The notes under the pieces were generated by a model, which was not told the origin of the DNA, did not search any database, and saw nothing but the letters and a program-made list of their open reading frames with translations. A stretch of 64,000 nt of DNA, from NCBI RefSeq assembly GCF_034931125.1, contig NZ_JAYGHM010000011.1, positions 67,055-131,054 on the forward strand, written 5' to 3'. Of this stretch, positions 9,236 to 18,079 are shown in pieces; within the stretch, counting starts at the first letter, position 1, and each line of letters opens with the position of its first letter. The position numbers and the translations under genes are program-made. Origin of the DNA: Rivularia sp034931125. GTDB lineage: Bacteria; Cyanobacteriota; Cyanobacteriia; Cyanobacteriales; Nostocaceae.

Positions 9236-10597
9236 TTAAACATTAACGGGTTTCTTCTCATTTTCTGATGAATAATAATCTCCTTGACTATTAATTTCAA
9301 CTGGTTCTGGTAAATCTTTTCCTGTAATCAATCTTGCTCCACGATTGCGAGTAAAATAATTCCAAACCCACTGAATCATAACTACAAGTTTGTTATCAAA
9401 TTCAACTAAATAATAAATGTGAACTAATAACCAAAATAGCCAAGCTAGGAAACCTGTAAGTTTCATGAAACCTAAATCGACAACCGCAGAATGTTGTCCA
9501 ATTACGGCTAGACTACCTTTATCAACATAATTAAATGGGGGTATTGTATTGCCTTTTATCTGCTGTTTTATAGATTTTGCAACATATTCACCTTCTTGCA
9601 TTGCAACAGGTGCAACACCGGGTAATGGTTTACCTGTTTGATGGGCAAAATGTGCTAAATCACCAATTACATATATATTCGGATATCCCTTCAAGCTTAA
9701 ATCTGGTTCGACAATTACTCTTCCCGCGCGATCGCACTCTGTACCAGTTTTTTCTGCGATTACTTTACCTAAAGGTGAAGCTTTTACACCTGCTGCCCAT
9801 AATACTGTTTTAGCTGCAAACTGCTTGATTTCGTCACCTTGCTTAACGGTAACTATATCTCCTTCGATACCCGTTACTAAAGTTTTGGTGACTATAGTAA
9901 CACCCAATTTCTGCAACGATTCTTGAGCTTTAACGGATAATTCTGGTGCAAACGGTGGTAAAACTCGATCTAAACCTTCCAAAAGCAGCACCTGAGTTTC
10001 CGAGGTGTCGATATTGCGAAAGTCTTCCTTAAGAATACTGTAAGCTAATTCGGCGATCGCGCCAGCTAATTCGACTCCAGTGGGACCACCACCAACTACT
10101 ACGAAGGTTAGTAAAGCACGACGCTTCTCTTCGTTTATCTCTTGTTCTGCTGCTTCAAATGCCGTAAATATGCGACGACGCATTTCAATCGCATCTTCCA
10201 CGGTTTTTAAACCTGGTGCAAATTCTTCCCACTCATCTTTACCAAAATAGGAATGTTTGGCACCTGTGGCAATAATCAAACTATCATAGGGGATTTTTTC
10301 ACCCCTCACAATCACATTTTGTTGACCTGCATCTATATCCGTAACTTCTCCCAACAGTACCTTCGTGTTTTTACTCTTTTTGAGTACCGAACGCAATGGT
10401 GATGAAATATCAGCCGGTGATAAAGTACCAGTAGCCACTTGATATAAAAGTGGTTGAAATAAGTGAAAATTTCTTTTGTCGATTAAAGTTACATTTATAT
10501 CTTTGTTATTTAATGCTTTTGCGGTATAAAGTCCCCCAAAACCCCCACCAATAATTACTACCTTATGTGGTGGTTTGCTCGCAGCTTTACTTTCCAT
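9236..10597 (-). CDS. ndh: Type II NAD(P)H dehydrogenase (NDH-2)
   Basis: A 453-residue two-dinucleotide-fold flavoprotein. The FAD-binding VVIIGGGFGGLYTAKAL is at the N-terminus, LIDKRNFHLFQPLLYQVATG is typical of NDH-2, and the NADH fold FVVVGGGPTGVELAGAI begins near residue 165. The second FAD contact is YPNIYVIGDLA, and VAPVAMQEGEYVAKSI follows. The C-terminal hydrophobic segment (GFLAWLFWLLVHIYYLVEF) anchors the enzyme to the membrane. It oxidises NAD(P)H and reduces plastoquinone or menaquinone without pumping protons. Cyanobacteria carry several paralogues with redox-sensing or vitamin K-related roles, so the exact Ndb class is not assigned. Confidence 0.9.
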   Translation of the reverse strand: MESKAASKPPHKVVIIGGGFGGLYTAKALNNKDINVTLIDKRNFHLFQPLLYQVATGTLSPADISSPLRSVLKKSKNTKVLLGEVTDIDAGQQNVIVRGEKIPYDSLIIATGAKHSYFGKDEWEEFAPGLKTVEDAIEMRRRIFTAFEAAEQEINEEKRRALLTFVVVGGGPTGVELAGAIAELAYSILKEDFRNIDTSETQVLLLEGLDRVLPPFAPELSVKAQESLQKLGVTIVTKTLVTGIEGDIVTVKQGDEIKQFAAKTVLWAAGVKASPLGKVIAEKTGTECDRAGRVIVEPDLSLKGYPNIYVIGDLAHFAHQTGKPLPGVAPVAMQEGEYVAKSIKQQIKGNTIPPFNYVDKGSLAVIGQHSAVVDLGFMKLTGFLAWLFWLLVHIYYLVEFDNKLVVMIQWVWNYFTRNRGARLITGKDLPEPVEINSQGDYYSSENEKKPVNV

Positions 10598-10961
10598 AAT
10601 ATTTGTTTACTCCCGTTGAAGTTCCTTTCACCATTCTTAACAAATTTTTACCATTTTTAACAGAGGGATCTGTTTGTTTTTTACATCCTATTTTGAGGAA
10701 AAGTATTTTATACTACGTTATTAAAGTATGAAATTGCACTTTTGAAGATTTTTGGCTCAAAATAATGCTCTTGGAATAGCTGGGGAGAATCGAATTTAAG
10801 TATTATGTTTCATTCTACCGGGGGTTTTATTTCATCGGTAAGCAGCGCCAATCTTGCAACAATAAAATGTAATAATTGCTACTTTATATGCTAGTTGCGA
10901 TCGCGCAATTGTGAGAATTTATATATTCTTTCCCCATTCCCCATTCCCTATTTCTTAAAAA
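10598..10961. other. Intergenic region, 364 bp
   Basis: Upstream region of the NDH-2 gene on the minus strand, with an AT-rich stretch, one HIP1-like GCGATCGCGCAA (about 10898-10909), and 'ccccattccccattccc' short repeats just before 10950. No gene is seen other than the small frame at 10962. Confidence 0.45.
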
Positions 10962-11069
10962 ATGGATCGAGATTTAGTTATTTTTGTAATTAGCGTTTCT
11001 TTGTTAATTTTGTATCTTGTCTTCTCAGGACTCACAGAAATGGGTACTAAATTACCTTGGAAAAAATAA
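10962..11069 (+). CDS. Small single-pass membrane protein (35 aa), unknown
   Basis: ATG GAT CGA to TAA gives 35 residues: a short acidic N-terminus MDRD, one strongly hydrophobic helix (LVIFVISVSLLILYLVFSG) and a polar tail ending KLPWKK. The charge pattern (positive C-terminus, acidic N-terminus) fits a tail-in single TM peptide. It is too short for ordinary gene finders. No good ribosome binding site is visible; the preceding bases are CTTAAAAA. The size resembles small accessory subunits of photosynthetic or NDH complexes, but I do not recognise the family. It could be a chance frame, although the clean TM helix argues for a gene. Confidence 0.5.
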   Translation: MDRDLVIFVISVSLLILYLVFSGLTEMGTKLPWKK

Positions 11070-11166
11070 CTATAGGACTACTGTTTTAATTTTATGAATG
11101 TAGTCTAGGCTTTGCAATTGAAAGACTCAGGATATTACCGATTACCCATTCCCGATTCCCCATTCC

Positions 11167-11868
11167 CTACTTCCCATTGTTTCTAGAACCGCGAATTATA
11201 AGACGTTCACCTTGAATATTTATGCTTTCAAATTTAATTGGTAACTTGTTAAGTTCTTGAGAAAGAAGTTGATTGAAACTGTCTTGAGATAGACCGAGAT
11301 TTTGCGAAACTTCAGCGATGGGAAAGCTAAAATTACCTAAAGAAACCTGAGTTGCGTCGTCAAAGCTAACAACGCGATCGCGAATGCTGGGTTTTCCTTC
11401 AATTCCGATATAAAGACGTTTTTCTTTACCCGGTAAGTTTTGTAGCAGTTGAATAACTTTTGTTTTCTGTGCAGATAATTCTTGTGTGGGGATAGATGAA
11501 GTTTCAATCACAGCACTTACAGATATTTTACCGTTTTTAATTTGAGTATTTGTACCTTTGATTGCGCTTACATATTGACTATTATTATTCTTTTTAGTCA
11601 GAGAAGTAGCAATTAACGAATTAATTTCATCTGCATCAAGCTGTACCTCTCCTGTTGTGTTTGCTGTCAAACCATTTGAAATTTTACGCAATACATCTTC
11701 GGTTTGTGGAAGATTCTTGGTTTGTTCTTTTGCAGAAATTACGTTTTGATTTGGAGATGAATTAGTATACCAAGTAGGCAATTGTATTACTTGTTGCCAA
11801 GCAAAAAATGCAGCAATCCCAGTACTACCTAAAATCAAGCTAAATATTAGCAGAAGTCGCTTATACAT
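11167..11868 (-). CDS. Conserved hypothetical membrane-anchored protein
   Basis: A 233-residue protein with one N-terminal hydrophobic segment (LLLIFSLILGSTGIAAFFAW), so it is probably anchored with its bulk outside the cytoplasm. A low-complexity Ser/Asn/Gln linker follows, then a mixed alpha/beta domain (about 75-230: TGEVQLDADEINSLIATSL, KTKVIQLLQNLPG, LYIGIEGKPSIRDRVVSF). The layout of TM anchor plus 'DEINSLI' helix and beta-rich core is reminiscent of YpmS-like proteins, but the match is only by eye. No catalytic motif is seen and no function is assigned. Confidence 0.7.
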   Translation of the reverse strand: MYKRLLLIFSLILGSTGIAAFFAWQQVIQLPTWYTNSSPNQNVISAKEQTKNLPQTEDVLRKISNGLTANTTGEVQLDADEINSLIATSLTKKNNNSQYVSAIKGTNTQIKNGKISVSAVIETSSIPTQELSAQKTKVIQLLQNLPGKEKRLYIGIEGKPSIRDRVVSFDDATQVSLGNFSFPIAEVSQNLGLSQDSFNQLLSQELNKLPIKFESINIQGERLIIRGSRNNGK

Positions 11869-12188
11869 AATTATAAAGGATAAATGAAGGATAAAATCTT
11901 AACTATATCTACAATGTCCAGCACGCATTTTTGTAAAAATAAGTTCTTCAGCACGAAGGTAAGCTAAAGTTTCGACAAAAAGCTGTGGAATTCTGACTAT
12001 GCAAGAATTATTTTACTTTATAACTAAGATTATTTACGGTGTCGTATATACCTACTCCCTACTTCCTACTCCCTACTCCCTCTTGTACGACTATTTAATT
12101 AACATGAATTTGTAAGAACCTCAAAATACAGCAACAAAAAACCCCAGTCAGGGGACTGAGGTTAATTCGAGCGACTATATTAATTGTT
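11869..12188. other. Intergenic region, 320 bp
   Basis: Contains a run of TACTCCC heptamers (about 12052-12081) and a terminator hairpin (12132-12163). Nothing else is recognised. Confidence 0.5.
12132..12163 (-). terminator. Rho-independent-like terminator of the DUF760 gene
   Basis: Read on the minus strand, AACCTCAGTC, CCCT, GACTGGGGTT forms a 10-bp stem with one mismatch, followed by a run of T. It sits 26 bp past the stop of the minus-strand gene at 12189. Confidence 0.75.
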
Positions 12189-12536
12189 TTAGTCATTATC
12201 CCGAAAATCAGCTTCTAACGATTGTAACGATTTTTCAAACCCCATACGCTGTTCGACGTTACGTAATAGATAACCGTTAAGCATCGCTGAAGCTAAAAGT
12301 TTTCCTAAATTTTCCCGATTAGTTGCGATCGATACATTAAAATCTTCGGAAGGTAAACCACCTAACATACTAGAAATAGTGCGCTCAATTGCTTCCAAAA
12401 CTTCTGAAGAACCAGGTCTAGAGAGTTGAGTCACCATTTCCGGACTCAAACCTTTAATGTACTGCAAAAAGGAATTACCACCTTTGGTTTGATTTTCAAA
12501 AAATTCTGGGTTATTACGCTGATCTATATTGTTCAT
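12189..12536 (-). CDS. DUF760 family protein
   Basis: A 115-residue soluble protein. The blocks LQYIKGLSPEMVTQLSRPGS, LEAIERTISSMLGGLPSE and the C-terminal LASAMLNGYLLRNVEQRMGF are diagnostic of DUF760, a family shared by cyanobacteria and plastids. Plant members have been linked to chloroplast protein turnover, but the molecular role here is not known. It is a monocistronic gene with its own terminator. Confidence 0.85.
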   Translation of the reverse strand: MNNIDQRNNPEFFENQTKGGNSFLQYIKGLSPEMVTQLSRPGSSEVLEAIERTISSMLGGLPSEDFNVSIATNRENLGKLLASAMLNGYLLRNVEQRMGFEKSLQSLEADFRDND

Positions 12537-12657
12537 GATAATTTGAGTGTGATATTACTTCGACTTACATAAACAAATGTAACAGGTTTTGAATGGGAAT
12601 GCAGTCTGTTAAACCGTACTTAAAATGGGGGTTTCTTCGACTGTCTGGCAAAATTAC

Positions 12658-12727
12658 CGGGGGATGGGGAGATGGGGAGATGGGGAGATGGGGGGATGGG
12701 GAGATGGGGAGATGGGGAGATGGGGGG
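12658..12727. repeat. Short tandem repeat, GGGGAGAT units
   Basis: Roughly eight copies of GGGGAGAT or GGGGGGAT, the same unit as at 9041-9145. It lies between the aminotransferase and DUF760 genes. Confidence 0.85.
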
Positions 12728-12738
12728 AAGATAATTCT

Positions 12739-12808
12739 TATTAACTCCTAATTCCTAATTCCTAATTCCTAACTCCTAATTCCTAATTCCTAATTCCTAA
12801 TTCCTAAC
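12739..12808. repeat. Short tandem repeat, TAATTCC units
   Basis: About nine tandem TAATTCC or TAACTCC heptamers abutting the 3' end of the aminotransferase gene; a classic cyanobacterial short tandem repeat. Confidence 0.85.
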
Positions 12809-12811
12809 TTT

Positions 12812-13960
12812 TTAGTTTTTTAGTTTTTTCTGCAATACTTCTAAAAGTTTATCTACATTTTCTTGACGGCTATTGTAACCCATTAGTCCGATACGCCAAA
12901 CTTTGCCGCCTAATTCGCCAAGTCCACCACCAATCTCGACGTTTTCTTCTAATAGTAATTCCTTTGTAACTGCTTTACCGTCAATGCCTTCAGGAATTCT
13001 CACTGTTGTTAATGTTGGTAATCTATACTGTTTCTCAACGTGCAAGGTCATCCCTAAATCTTCCAATCCTTGCCACAAATATTCTGCATTCTTTTGATGT
13101 CTTTGCCAACTATTTTCTACTCCTTCTTCTGCAATTAAACGCAGGGATTCCCGTAAAGCATAATATAAGTTAATCGGGGCTGTATGATGATATGTGCGTT
13201 CTTTACCCCAATATTTGCTTAACAGGTTCATGTCCAAGTACCAGTTTGCGACTTTTGTTTGACGAGAATGCAATTTTTCCATTGCACGATCGCTCATCGT
13301 AAAGGGTGAAGCACCGGGAGGACAACCCAAACCTTTCTGACTACAGCTATAAGCTAAATCAATCCCCCATTCATCTAAGTACAAAGGGACTCCACCCATA
13401 CTTGTGACTGAATCTACCAGCAGTAAACTACCATGTTGACGGCATAGTTCGCTGACTCCTTCTAACGGTTGACGTGCGCCGGTGGAAGTTTCGGCGTGAA
13501 CTAACGCTACTATAGTTGGACGATGAGTTGCGATCGCGCTTTGCAGTTCATCTAAGGAAAATACTTGTCCCCAAGGTTTGTTAATGGTTCGCACGTCTGC
13601 ACCGTAGCGTCCAGCCATGTCAACTAAACGTAGCCCGAAGTATCCGACGACACCAACTAATACTACATCTCCTGGTTCTACAGCATTGGCGATCGTGGCT
13701 TCCATTGCCGCGCTTCCCGTACCGCTAACGGCTATTGTGAGTTGGTTCTCCGTTTGCCATACATAGCGTAACAACGTTTGAATCTCATCCATCAGCGTTA
13801 AGAAAGCCGGGTCAAGATGCCCCACGGGAGGAGTATTCATTGCTTTGAGTACGTCAGGATGAGCGTTAGATGGGCCGGGTCCTAAAAGCAGGCGATTAGG
13901 TATATCTAAGGGGGATAGTTGTAATTTATTGGTATTTTTTGTAGATAGTGTTTGCGTCAT
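12812..13960 (-). CDS. Class V aminotransferase (alanine/serine--glyoxylate type)
   Basis: A 382-residue PLP enzyme. LLLGPGPSNAHPDVLKAM is the family N-terminus, AVSGTGSAAMEATIANAVEPG forms the phosphate-binding site, LLLVDSVTSMGGVPLYLDEW carries the PLP-ring Asp, and SCSQKGLGCPPG holds the Schiff-base Lys. The C-terminus has VRIPEGIDGKAVTKELL and a GGLGELGGKVWRIGLMG block. Enzymes of this group convert glyoxylate to glycine with alanine or serine as donor, so the gene fits with glcE/glcF in the photorespiratory pathway. Exact donor specificity cannot be read from sequence. Some homologues are still labelled 'soluble hydrogenase 42 kDa subunit', a historical misnomer. Confidence 0.88.
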   Translation of the reverse strand: MTQTLSTKNTNKLQLSPLDIPNRLLLGPGPSNAHPDVLKAMNTPPVGHLDPAFLTLMDEIQTLLRYVWQTENQLTIAVSGTGSAAMEATIANAVEPGDVVLVGVVGYFGLRLVDMAGRYGADVRTINKPWGQVFSLDELQSAIATHRPTIVALVHAETSTGARQPLEGVSELCRQHGSLLLVDSVTSMGGVPLYLDEWGIDLAYSCSQKGLGCPPGASPFTMSDRAMEKLHSRQTKVANWYLDMNLLSKYWGKERTYHHTAPINLYYALRESLRLIAEEGVENSWQRHQKNAEYLWQGLEDLGMTLHVEKQYRLPTLTTVRIPEGIDGKAVTKELLLEENVEIGGGLGELGGKVWRIGLMGYNSRQENVDKLLEVLQKKLKN

Positions 13961-14413
13961 GATGGTAGATACTGCTGGTTTGAGAACGAATTTATAGATA
14001 TATATTTTAAGCTTACTCGTATCCCGGTGAAAGATTAACTATGTGAGGGAGTAGGGAAAGAAATTATATCGGTATTGCGTAATGGAAAATTGCTGACGCT
14101 CTAGAAGAGTAGGGTTATAATTGCGAAGCCTTGCGAATTGGTTCGAGATTGTAGGTCAGAGTAGTGTTACTGACTGCGGAAAGTTCCTATCTGTATGGCT
14201 TTTTAAATTATTTTTCCTCAAGTTCAAGACTTTCGGTAAGATTACCGTAATGGGAATTACAAATAGAATGTCGAATCGGCGTTTTAGCCGTTCGCATAAT
14301 TGTTGAAAATCCCTGTCCGATAAATCTTCATTTAAAATCTAAAGTTGTCTCGACCTCTTCTTGGAACAAGAAAATCCACAATCCAAAATTGTAAATCTAA
14401 AATCTAAAAACGA
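13961..14413. other. Intergenic region upstream of ileS, 453 bp
   Basis: Divergent promoter region between the aminotransferase and ileS. A 61-codon frame at 14121-14306 has no family resemblance and no ribosome binding site, so I do not call it. The last 60 bp contain AAAATCTAAA-type short repeats. Confidence 0.45.
14092..14121 (+). promoter_or_regulatory. Possible sigma-70-type promoter for ileS
   Basis: A perfect TATAAT at 14116-14121 is preceded, with an 18-nt spacer, by CTGACG at 14092-14097 (a weak match to TTGACA). This would leave a leader of about 285 nt before ileS. Based on sequence match only. Confidence 0.35.
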
Positions 14414-17293
14414 ATGACTGAATCAGGAAGCTACAAGGATACAGTAAATTTACCCAAAACTCAGTTTGATATGCGGGCAAATGCTACGAAGCGCGAACCC
14501 GAAATCCAACAGTTCTGGAATGATGAACAAGTTTACCAACGCCTTTCCCAAGAGAACAAGGGCGAATTATTTATCTTGCACGATGGACCACCTTACGCAA
14601 ACGGTTCGCTACATATTGGTCACGCTTTAAATAAAATTCTTAAAGATATTATTAACCGATACAAGATTTTACAAGGTCGTAAAATTAGCTATGTACCAGG
14701 TTGGGACTGTCACGGTTTGCCGATTGAATTGAAGGTGTTGCAAACCATGAAGTCCGCAGAAAGGCAGGATTTAACACCTTTAAAATTGCGACAAAAGGCA
14801 AAAGAGTTTGCTCTGGAAGCCGTCAACGAACAGCGGGAAAGCTTTAAGCGTTATGGTGTTTGGGGCGATTGGGAGCATCCTTATTTAACTTCTAACCCGG
14901 AATACGAAGCCGCACAAATTGCTGTTTTCGGCGATATGTTTTTGAAGGGTTACATCTATCGCGGTTTAAAACCCGTGCATTGGAGTCCCAGTTCTCAGAC
15001 TGCTTTAGCGGAAGCTGAGTTGGAATATCCCGAAGGACATACTTCACCAAGTATCTACGCTGCTTTCCCGATGACGAATTTAGCGGATGCTGCAAAAGAG
15101 AAATTATCCGAGTTTTTACCGAGCTTAGGCGTAGCAATTTGGACAACTACACCTTGGACAATTCCCGGTAATTTAGCCGTAGCGGTGAATCCGGAGCTTA
15201 ATTATGCGGTGGTGGAAGTTGAGTTAGAGCAAGTTAATTTTAAATATCTGATTGTCGCTGCGGATTTAGCAGAACGTCTTTCCGAAACCTTTGGCGCAAA
15301 ACTAACTGTCAAAGCCACTTTTAAAGGCAAGGATTTAGAAAACTCTACTTACCGTCATCCGTTATTCGATCGCGAAAGTCCGGTAATTATCGGCGGTGAT
15401 TACATCACAACTGAATCCGGTACGGGCTTGGTTCATACTGCCCCCGGTCATGGTCAAGAAGATTACATCGTGGGTCAGCGTTATAATTTACCGATTCTGG
15501 CTCCCGTGGATGGAAACGGTCAGTTTACTGAGGAAGCCGGGAAGTTTGCCGGATTAAAGGTTGTCGGTACAAATAACCAAATTAGTGAAGGCAATCAAGC
15601 AATAATTGATGCTTTGACAGAAGCCAAATCATTAATAAAACACGAACCCTACGCGCATAAATATCCTTACGATTGGAGAACTAAAAAACCAACGATTTTC
15701 CGCGCTACCGAGCAGTGGTTTGCTTCCGTGGAGAAATTCCGCGAAACAGCGCTCGAACAAATCAAATCCGTACAGTGGATTCCCGCACAAGGACAAAACC
15801 GGATTACTCCGATGGTTGCAGATCGAAGCGATTGGTGTATTTCTCGTCAGCGCAGTTGGGGTGTACCGATTCCGGTATTCTACGACGAGGAAAGCAATGA
15901 AGTGGTGTTGAATGAAGATATTATCAAGCACGTTCAAGCCATCATTGCGGAAAAAGGTTCTGACGCTTGGTGGGAATTGTCCGTAGAAGATTTGATGCCA
16001 GAGCAATACCGCAATGACGGTAAAAAATACCGTAAAGGTACGGATACAATGGACGTGTGGTTTGATTCCGGTTCTTCCTGGGCATCCGTAGTCGAGCAGC
16101 GTCCAGAATTGCGCTATCCCGCAGATATGTATTTAGAAGGTTCCGACCAGCACCGGGGTTGGTTCCAATCTAGTTTACTTACCAGCGTCGCAGTTAACGG
16201 TGTTGCACCTTATAAAATCGTGTTGACTCACGGTTACACTTTAGACGAGAAAGGTTATAAGCAAAGTAAGTCTTTAGGTAACGTAATTGACCCCAGAATT
16301 GTGATCGAAGGCGGAAAAAATCAAAAGCAAGACCCCGCTTATGGTGCCGATGTCTTGCGGTTGTGGGTGTCTTCGGTAGACTATACCAACGATGTTGGTA
16401 TTGGTAAAAATACCTTGAAGCAAATCATGGATATCCGTAACAAGATTCGCAATACAGCGCGGTTCTTGCTGGGTAACTTACATGATTTTAATCCGCAAAC
16501 AGATACAATGGCTTTCAGAGATTTAGCCGAAATTGACAAATATATGCTGCATCGGATGACAGAAGTATTTACCGAAGTTACCCAAGCTTACGAAACCTTC
16601 CAATTTTCGCGCTTCTTCCAAGCCGTACAGAATTTCTGCATCGTCGATTTATCCAACTTTTATTTAGATGCAGGTAAAGATAGGTTATATATCAGTAGTG
16701 TAGATGGCGATCGCCGTCGTAGCTGTCAAACTGTGATGCAGATCGCGCTGGAGAATTTAACGAAAGCGATCGCACCAGTATTGTCTCACATGGCAGAAGA
16801 CATTTGGCAATTTTTACCCTACGAAACTTCCCACAAATCGGTATTTGAAGCTGGTTGGGTACAGTTGGAAGAGAAATGGAAAAATCCCGAATTAGTCAAA
16901 TTATGGGAAAAAATTCGTCAAATTCGTAATGATGTGAATAAGGTATTGGAAGAAGCCAGAATCGACAAAATGATTGGTTCTTCTTTAGAAGCTAAAGTTT
17001 TACTTTATATTAAAGACGAAGAATTGCGAAATGCAGTCAAATCTTTGAACGACAGCAACAACGGAGCAGACGAACTTCGTTACTTATTCCTAACATCTCA
17101 AGGAGAGATATTAGATAATCCTGGAGTCGAATGTAAGCACAAATTGCAGACAGATAACTGGGAAATTGGAGTCGTAAAAGCAGACGGTGAAAAGTGCGAT
17201 CGATGTTGGAATTACTCTACTAAAGTTGGGGAATTTAAAGAACATCCGCTGTTGTGTGAACGATGTGTTAGTGCGTTGAAGGGGGAATTTTAA
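14414..17293 (+). CDS. ileS: Isoleucyl-tRNA synthetase
   Basis: A 959-residue class I synthetase that charges tRNA-Ile. The HIGH motif is at residues 67-70 (GSLHIGHALNKIL). WDCHGLPIE and the editing (CP1) domain with TTTPWTIPGNLAVAV follow, then WCISRQRSWGVPIPVFY. The KMSKS equivalent is KQSKS at 616-620 (GYKQSKSLGNVIDP). A C-terminal zinc-binding module CDRCWNYS...CERCVSAL completes the bacterial IleS architecture. Full length, no lesions. The N-terminal MTESGSYKDTVNLPKTQFDM matches the typical start. Confidence 0.97.
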   Translation: MTESGSYKDTVNLPKTQFDMRANATKREPEIQQFWNDEQVYQRLSQENKGELFILHDGPPYANGSLHIGHALNKILKDIINRYKILQGRKISYVPGWDCHGLPIELKVLQTMKSAERQDLTPLKLRQKAKEFALEAVNEQRESFKRYGVWGDWEHPYLTSNPEYEAAQIAVFGDMFLKGYIYRGLKPVHWSPSSQTALAEAELEYPEGHTSPSIYAAFPMTNLADAAKEKLSEFLPSLGVAIWTTTPWTIPGNLAVAVNPELNYAVVEVELEQVNFKYLIVAADLAERLSETFGAKLTVKATFKGKDLENSTYRHPLFDRESPVIIGGDYITTESGTGLVHTAPGHGQEDYIVGQRYNLPILAPVDGNGQFTEEAGKFAGLKVVGTNNQISEGNQAIIDALTEAKSLIKHEPYAHKYPYDWRTKKPTIFRATEQWFASVEKFRETALEQIKSVQWIPAQGQNRITPMVADRSDWCISRQRSWGVPIPVFYDEESNEVVLNEDIIKHVQAIIAEKGSDAWWELSVEDLMPEQYRNDGKKYRKGTDTMDVWFDSGSSWASVVEQRPELRYPADMYLEGSDQHRGWFQSSLLTSVAVNGVAPYKIVLTHGYTLDEKGYKQSKSLGNVIDPRIVIEGGKNQKQDPAYGADVLRLWVSSVDYTNDVGIGKNTLKQIMDIRNKIRNTARFLLGNLHDFNPQTDTMAFRDLAEIDKYMLHRMTEVFTEVTQAYETFQFSRFFQAVQNFCIVDLSNFYLDAGKDRLYISSVDGDRRRSCQTVMQIALENLTKAIAPVLSHMAEDIWQFLPYETSHKSVFEAGWVQLEEKWKNPELVKLWEKIRQIRNDVNKVLEEARIDKMIGSSLEAKVLLYIKDEELRNAVKSLNDSNNGADELRYLFLTSQGEILDNPGVECKHKLQTDNWEIGVVKADGEKCDRCWNYSTKVGEFKEHPLLCERCVSALKGEF

Positions 17294-17302
17294 AACAGTG
17301 TA

Positions 17303-17325
17303 GAGACGTTGCAATGCAACGTCTC
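17303..17325. terminator. Hairpin after ileS
   Basis: A perfect 11-bp inverted repeat, GAGACGTTGCA and TGCAACGTCTC, separated by one base, sits 10 bp past the ileS stop. It is also a member of the dispersed 'tagagacgt' repeat seen at 53965-53985. There is no long T run, so termination is inferred from position and stem strength. Confidence 0.55.
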
Positions 17326-17385
17326 CGTGTTTGGGTTTGTTAACAAATGTGTAGCAGAAGTCAAATGTCCTCTCAATTTTCTTTA

Positions 17386-17724
17386 TTAACAACTAAGCAA
17401 AGTTGTAAGCATTCCCACCATATAATCAGTCAAATATTGGTCAATAACAACACCAGTAGTTTCCCACCATTGATCGTTTAGGTCTAAATTTCGCACCTGT
17501 TCTGTATCGACCGATCCTGTAATAGATAAATTATCTGGTAATGACACTAAGGTTTTAATTTTAGGCTTGATAGTGTTAGTTATGGGTAAAACAATAACCA
17601 TCTTGCGCCGATGATTGAACTTAGTGTTGCTAATCACCAAGCAAGGTCTGGTTTTTCCTTGTTGCTCCCTACCTGAAGTTGGATTAAGGTTTATTCTGAT
17701 AATTTCTCCTCTTTGAACGCTCAA
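17386..17724 (-). CDS. mazF: MazF/PemK-family toxin (endoribonuclease)
   Basis: A 112-residue protein. RGEIIRINLNPTSGREQQGKTRPCLVIS is the MazF N-terminal barrel with the catalytic Arg region, and VIVLPITNTIKPK, VDTEQVRNLDL are also conserved. The start is TTG at 17724, overlapping the TGA of the upstream mazE as TTGA, so the pair is translationally coupled. The C-terminus is short and ends LLSC. The protein is expected to cleave mRNA when freed from its antitoxin. Confidence 0.88.
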   Translation of the reverse strand: MSVQRGEIIRINLNPTSGREQQGKTRPCLVISNTKFNHRRKMVIVLPITNTIKPKIKTLVSLPDNLSITGSVDTEQVRNLDLNDQWWETTGVVIDQYLTDYMVGMLTTLLSC

Positions 17725-17978
17725 ATTAACTCTCTCTCCTGTGGTTCAGACTGAGGAAAGTCCTGTAAGTCTTCTGGATGTCTGTAATCTTCAGGAATAC
17801 TATCTAAGATTTCATCCAAAGTTGGCAATGTTTTATCTTGCTCTATAATCAAGCGATCGCCTTCTAGACTTACCAAAATATTGGTGTTAACCTCCAGTTT
17901 GAGATCGTTGACTATCGAACTAGGGACGATTAACCCCAAACTATTCCCCCATTTTCTGATTTGACTTTTGATTTTCAT
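17721..17978 (-). CDS. mazE: MazE/AbrB-family antitoxin
   Basis: An 85-residue protein with an AbrB-like swapped-hairpin DNA-binding N-terminus (SQIRKWGNSLGLIVPSSIVNDLKL) and an acidic, proline-containing C-terminal tail (LDEILDSIPEDYRHPEDLQD) that would occlude the toxin. It precedes and overlaps mazF by 4 bp. The pair probably binds its own promoter near 17980-18010. Confidence 0.87.
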   Translation of the reverse strand: MKIKSQIRKWGNSLGLIVPSSIVNDLKLEVNTNILVSLEGDRLIIEQDKTLPTLDEILDSIPEDYRHPEDLQDFPQSEPQERELI

Positions 17979-18079
17979 AAATTAGACATTATATAATTAG
18001 ACATAGTATAACAAATTAAGGGAGCTTTCCGGCTCCCATTGCAATTACCAATGCCCAATTCCCCATTCCCCATTCCCAA

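Noticed and set aside
9009..9236. 75-codon minus-strand frame with PQSPHLPI repeats
   Set aside because: It is the translation of the GGGGAGAT tandem repeat and has no domain; low complexity only.
9041..12808. CRISPR-like look of the tandem GGGGAGAT and TAATTCC arrays
   Set aside because: Units are 7-8 bp with no unique spacers; they are short tandem repeats, and no cas genes lie nearby.
14121..14306. 61-codon plus-strand frame upstream of ileS
   Set aside because: No ribosome binding site, no similarity pattern, and it lies in the likely ileS leader; treated as chance.
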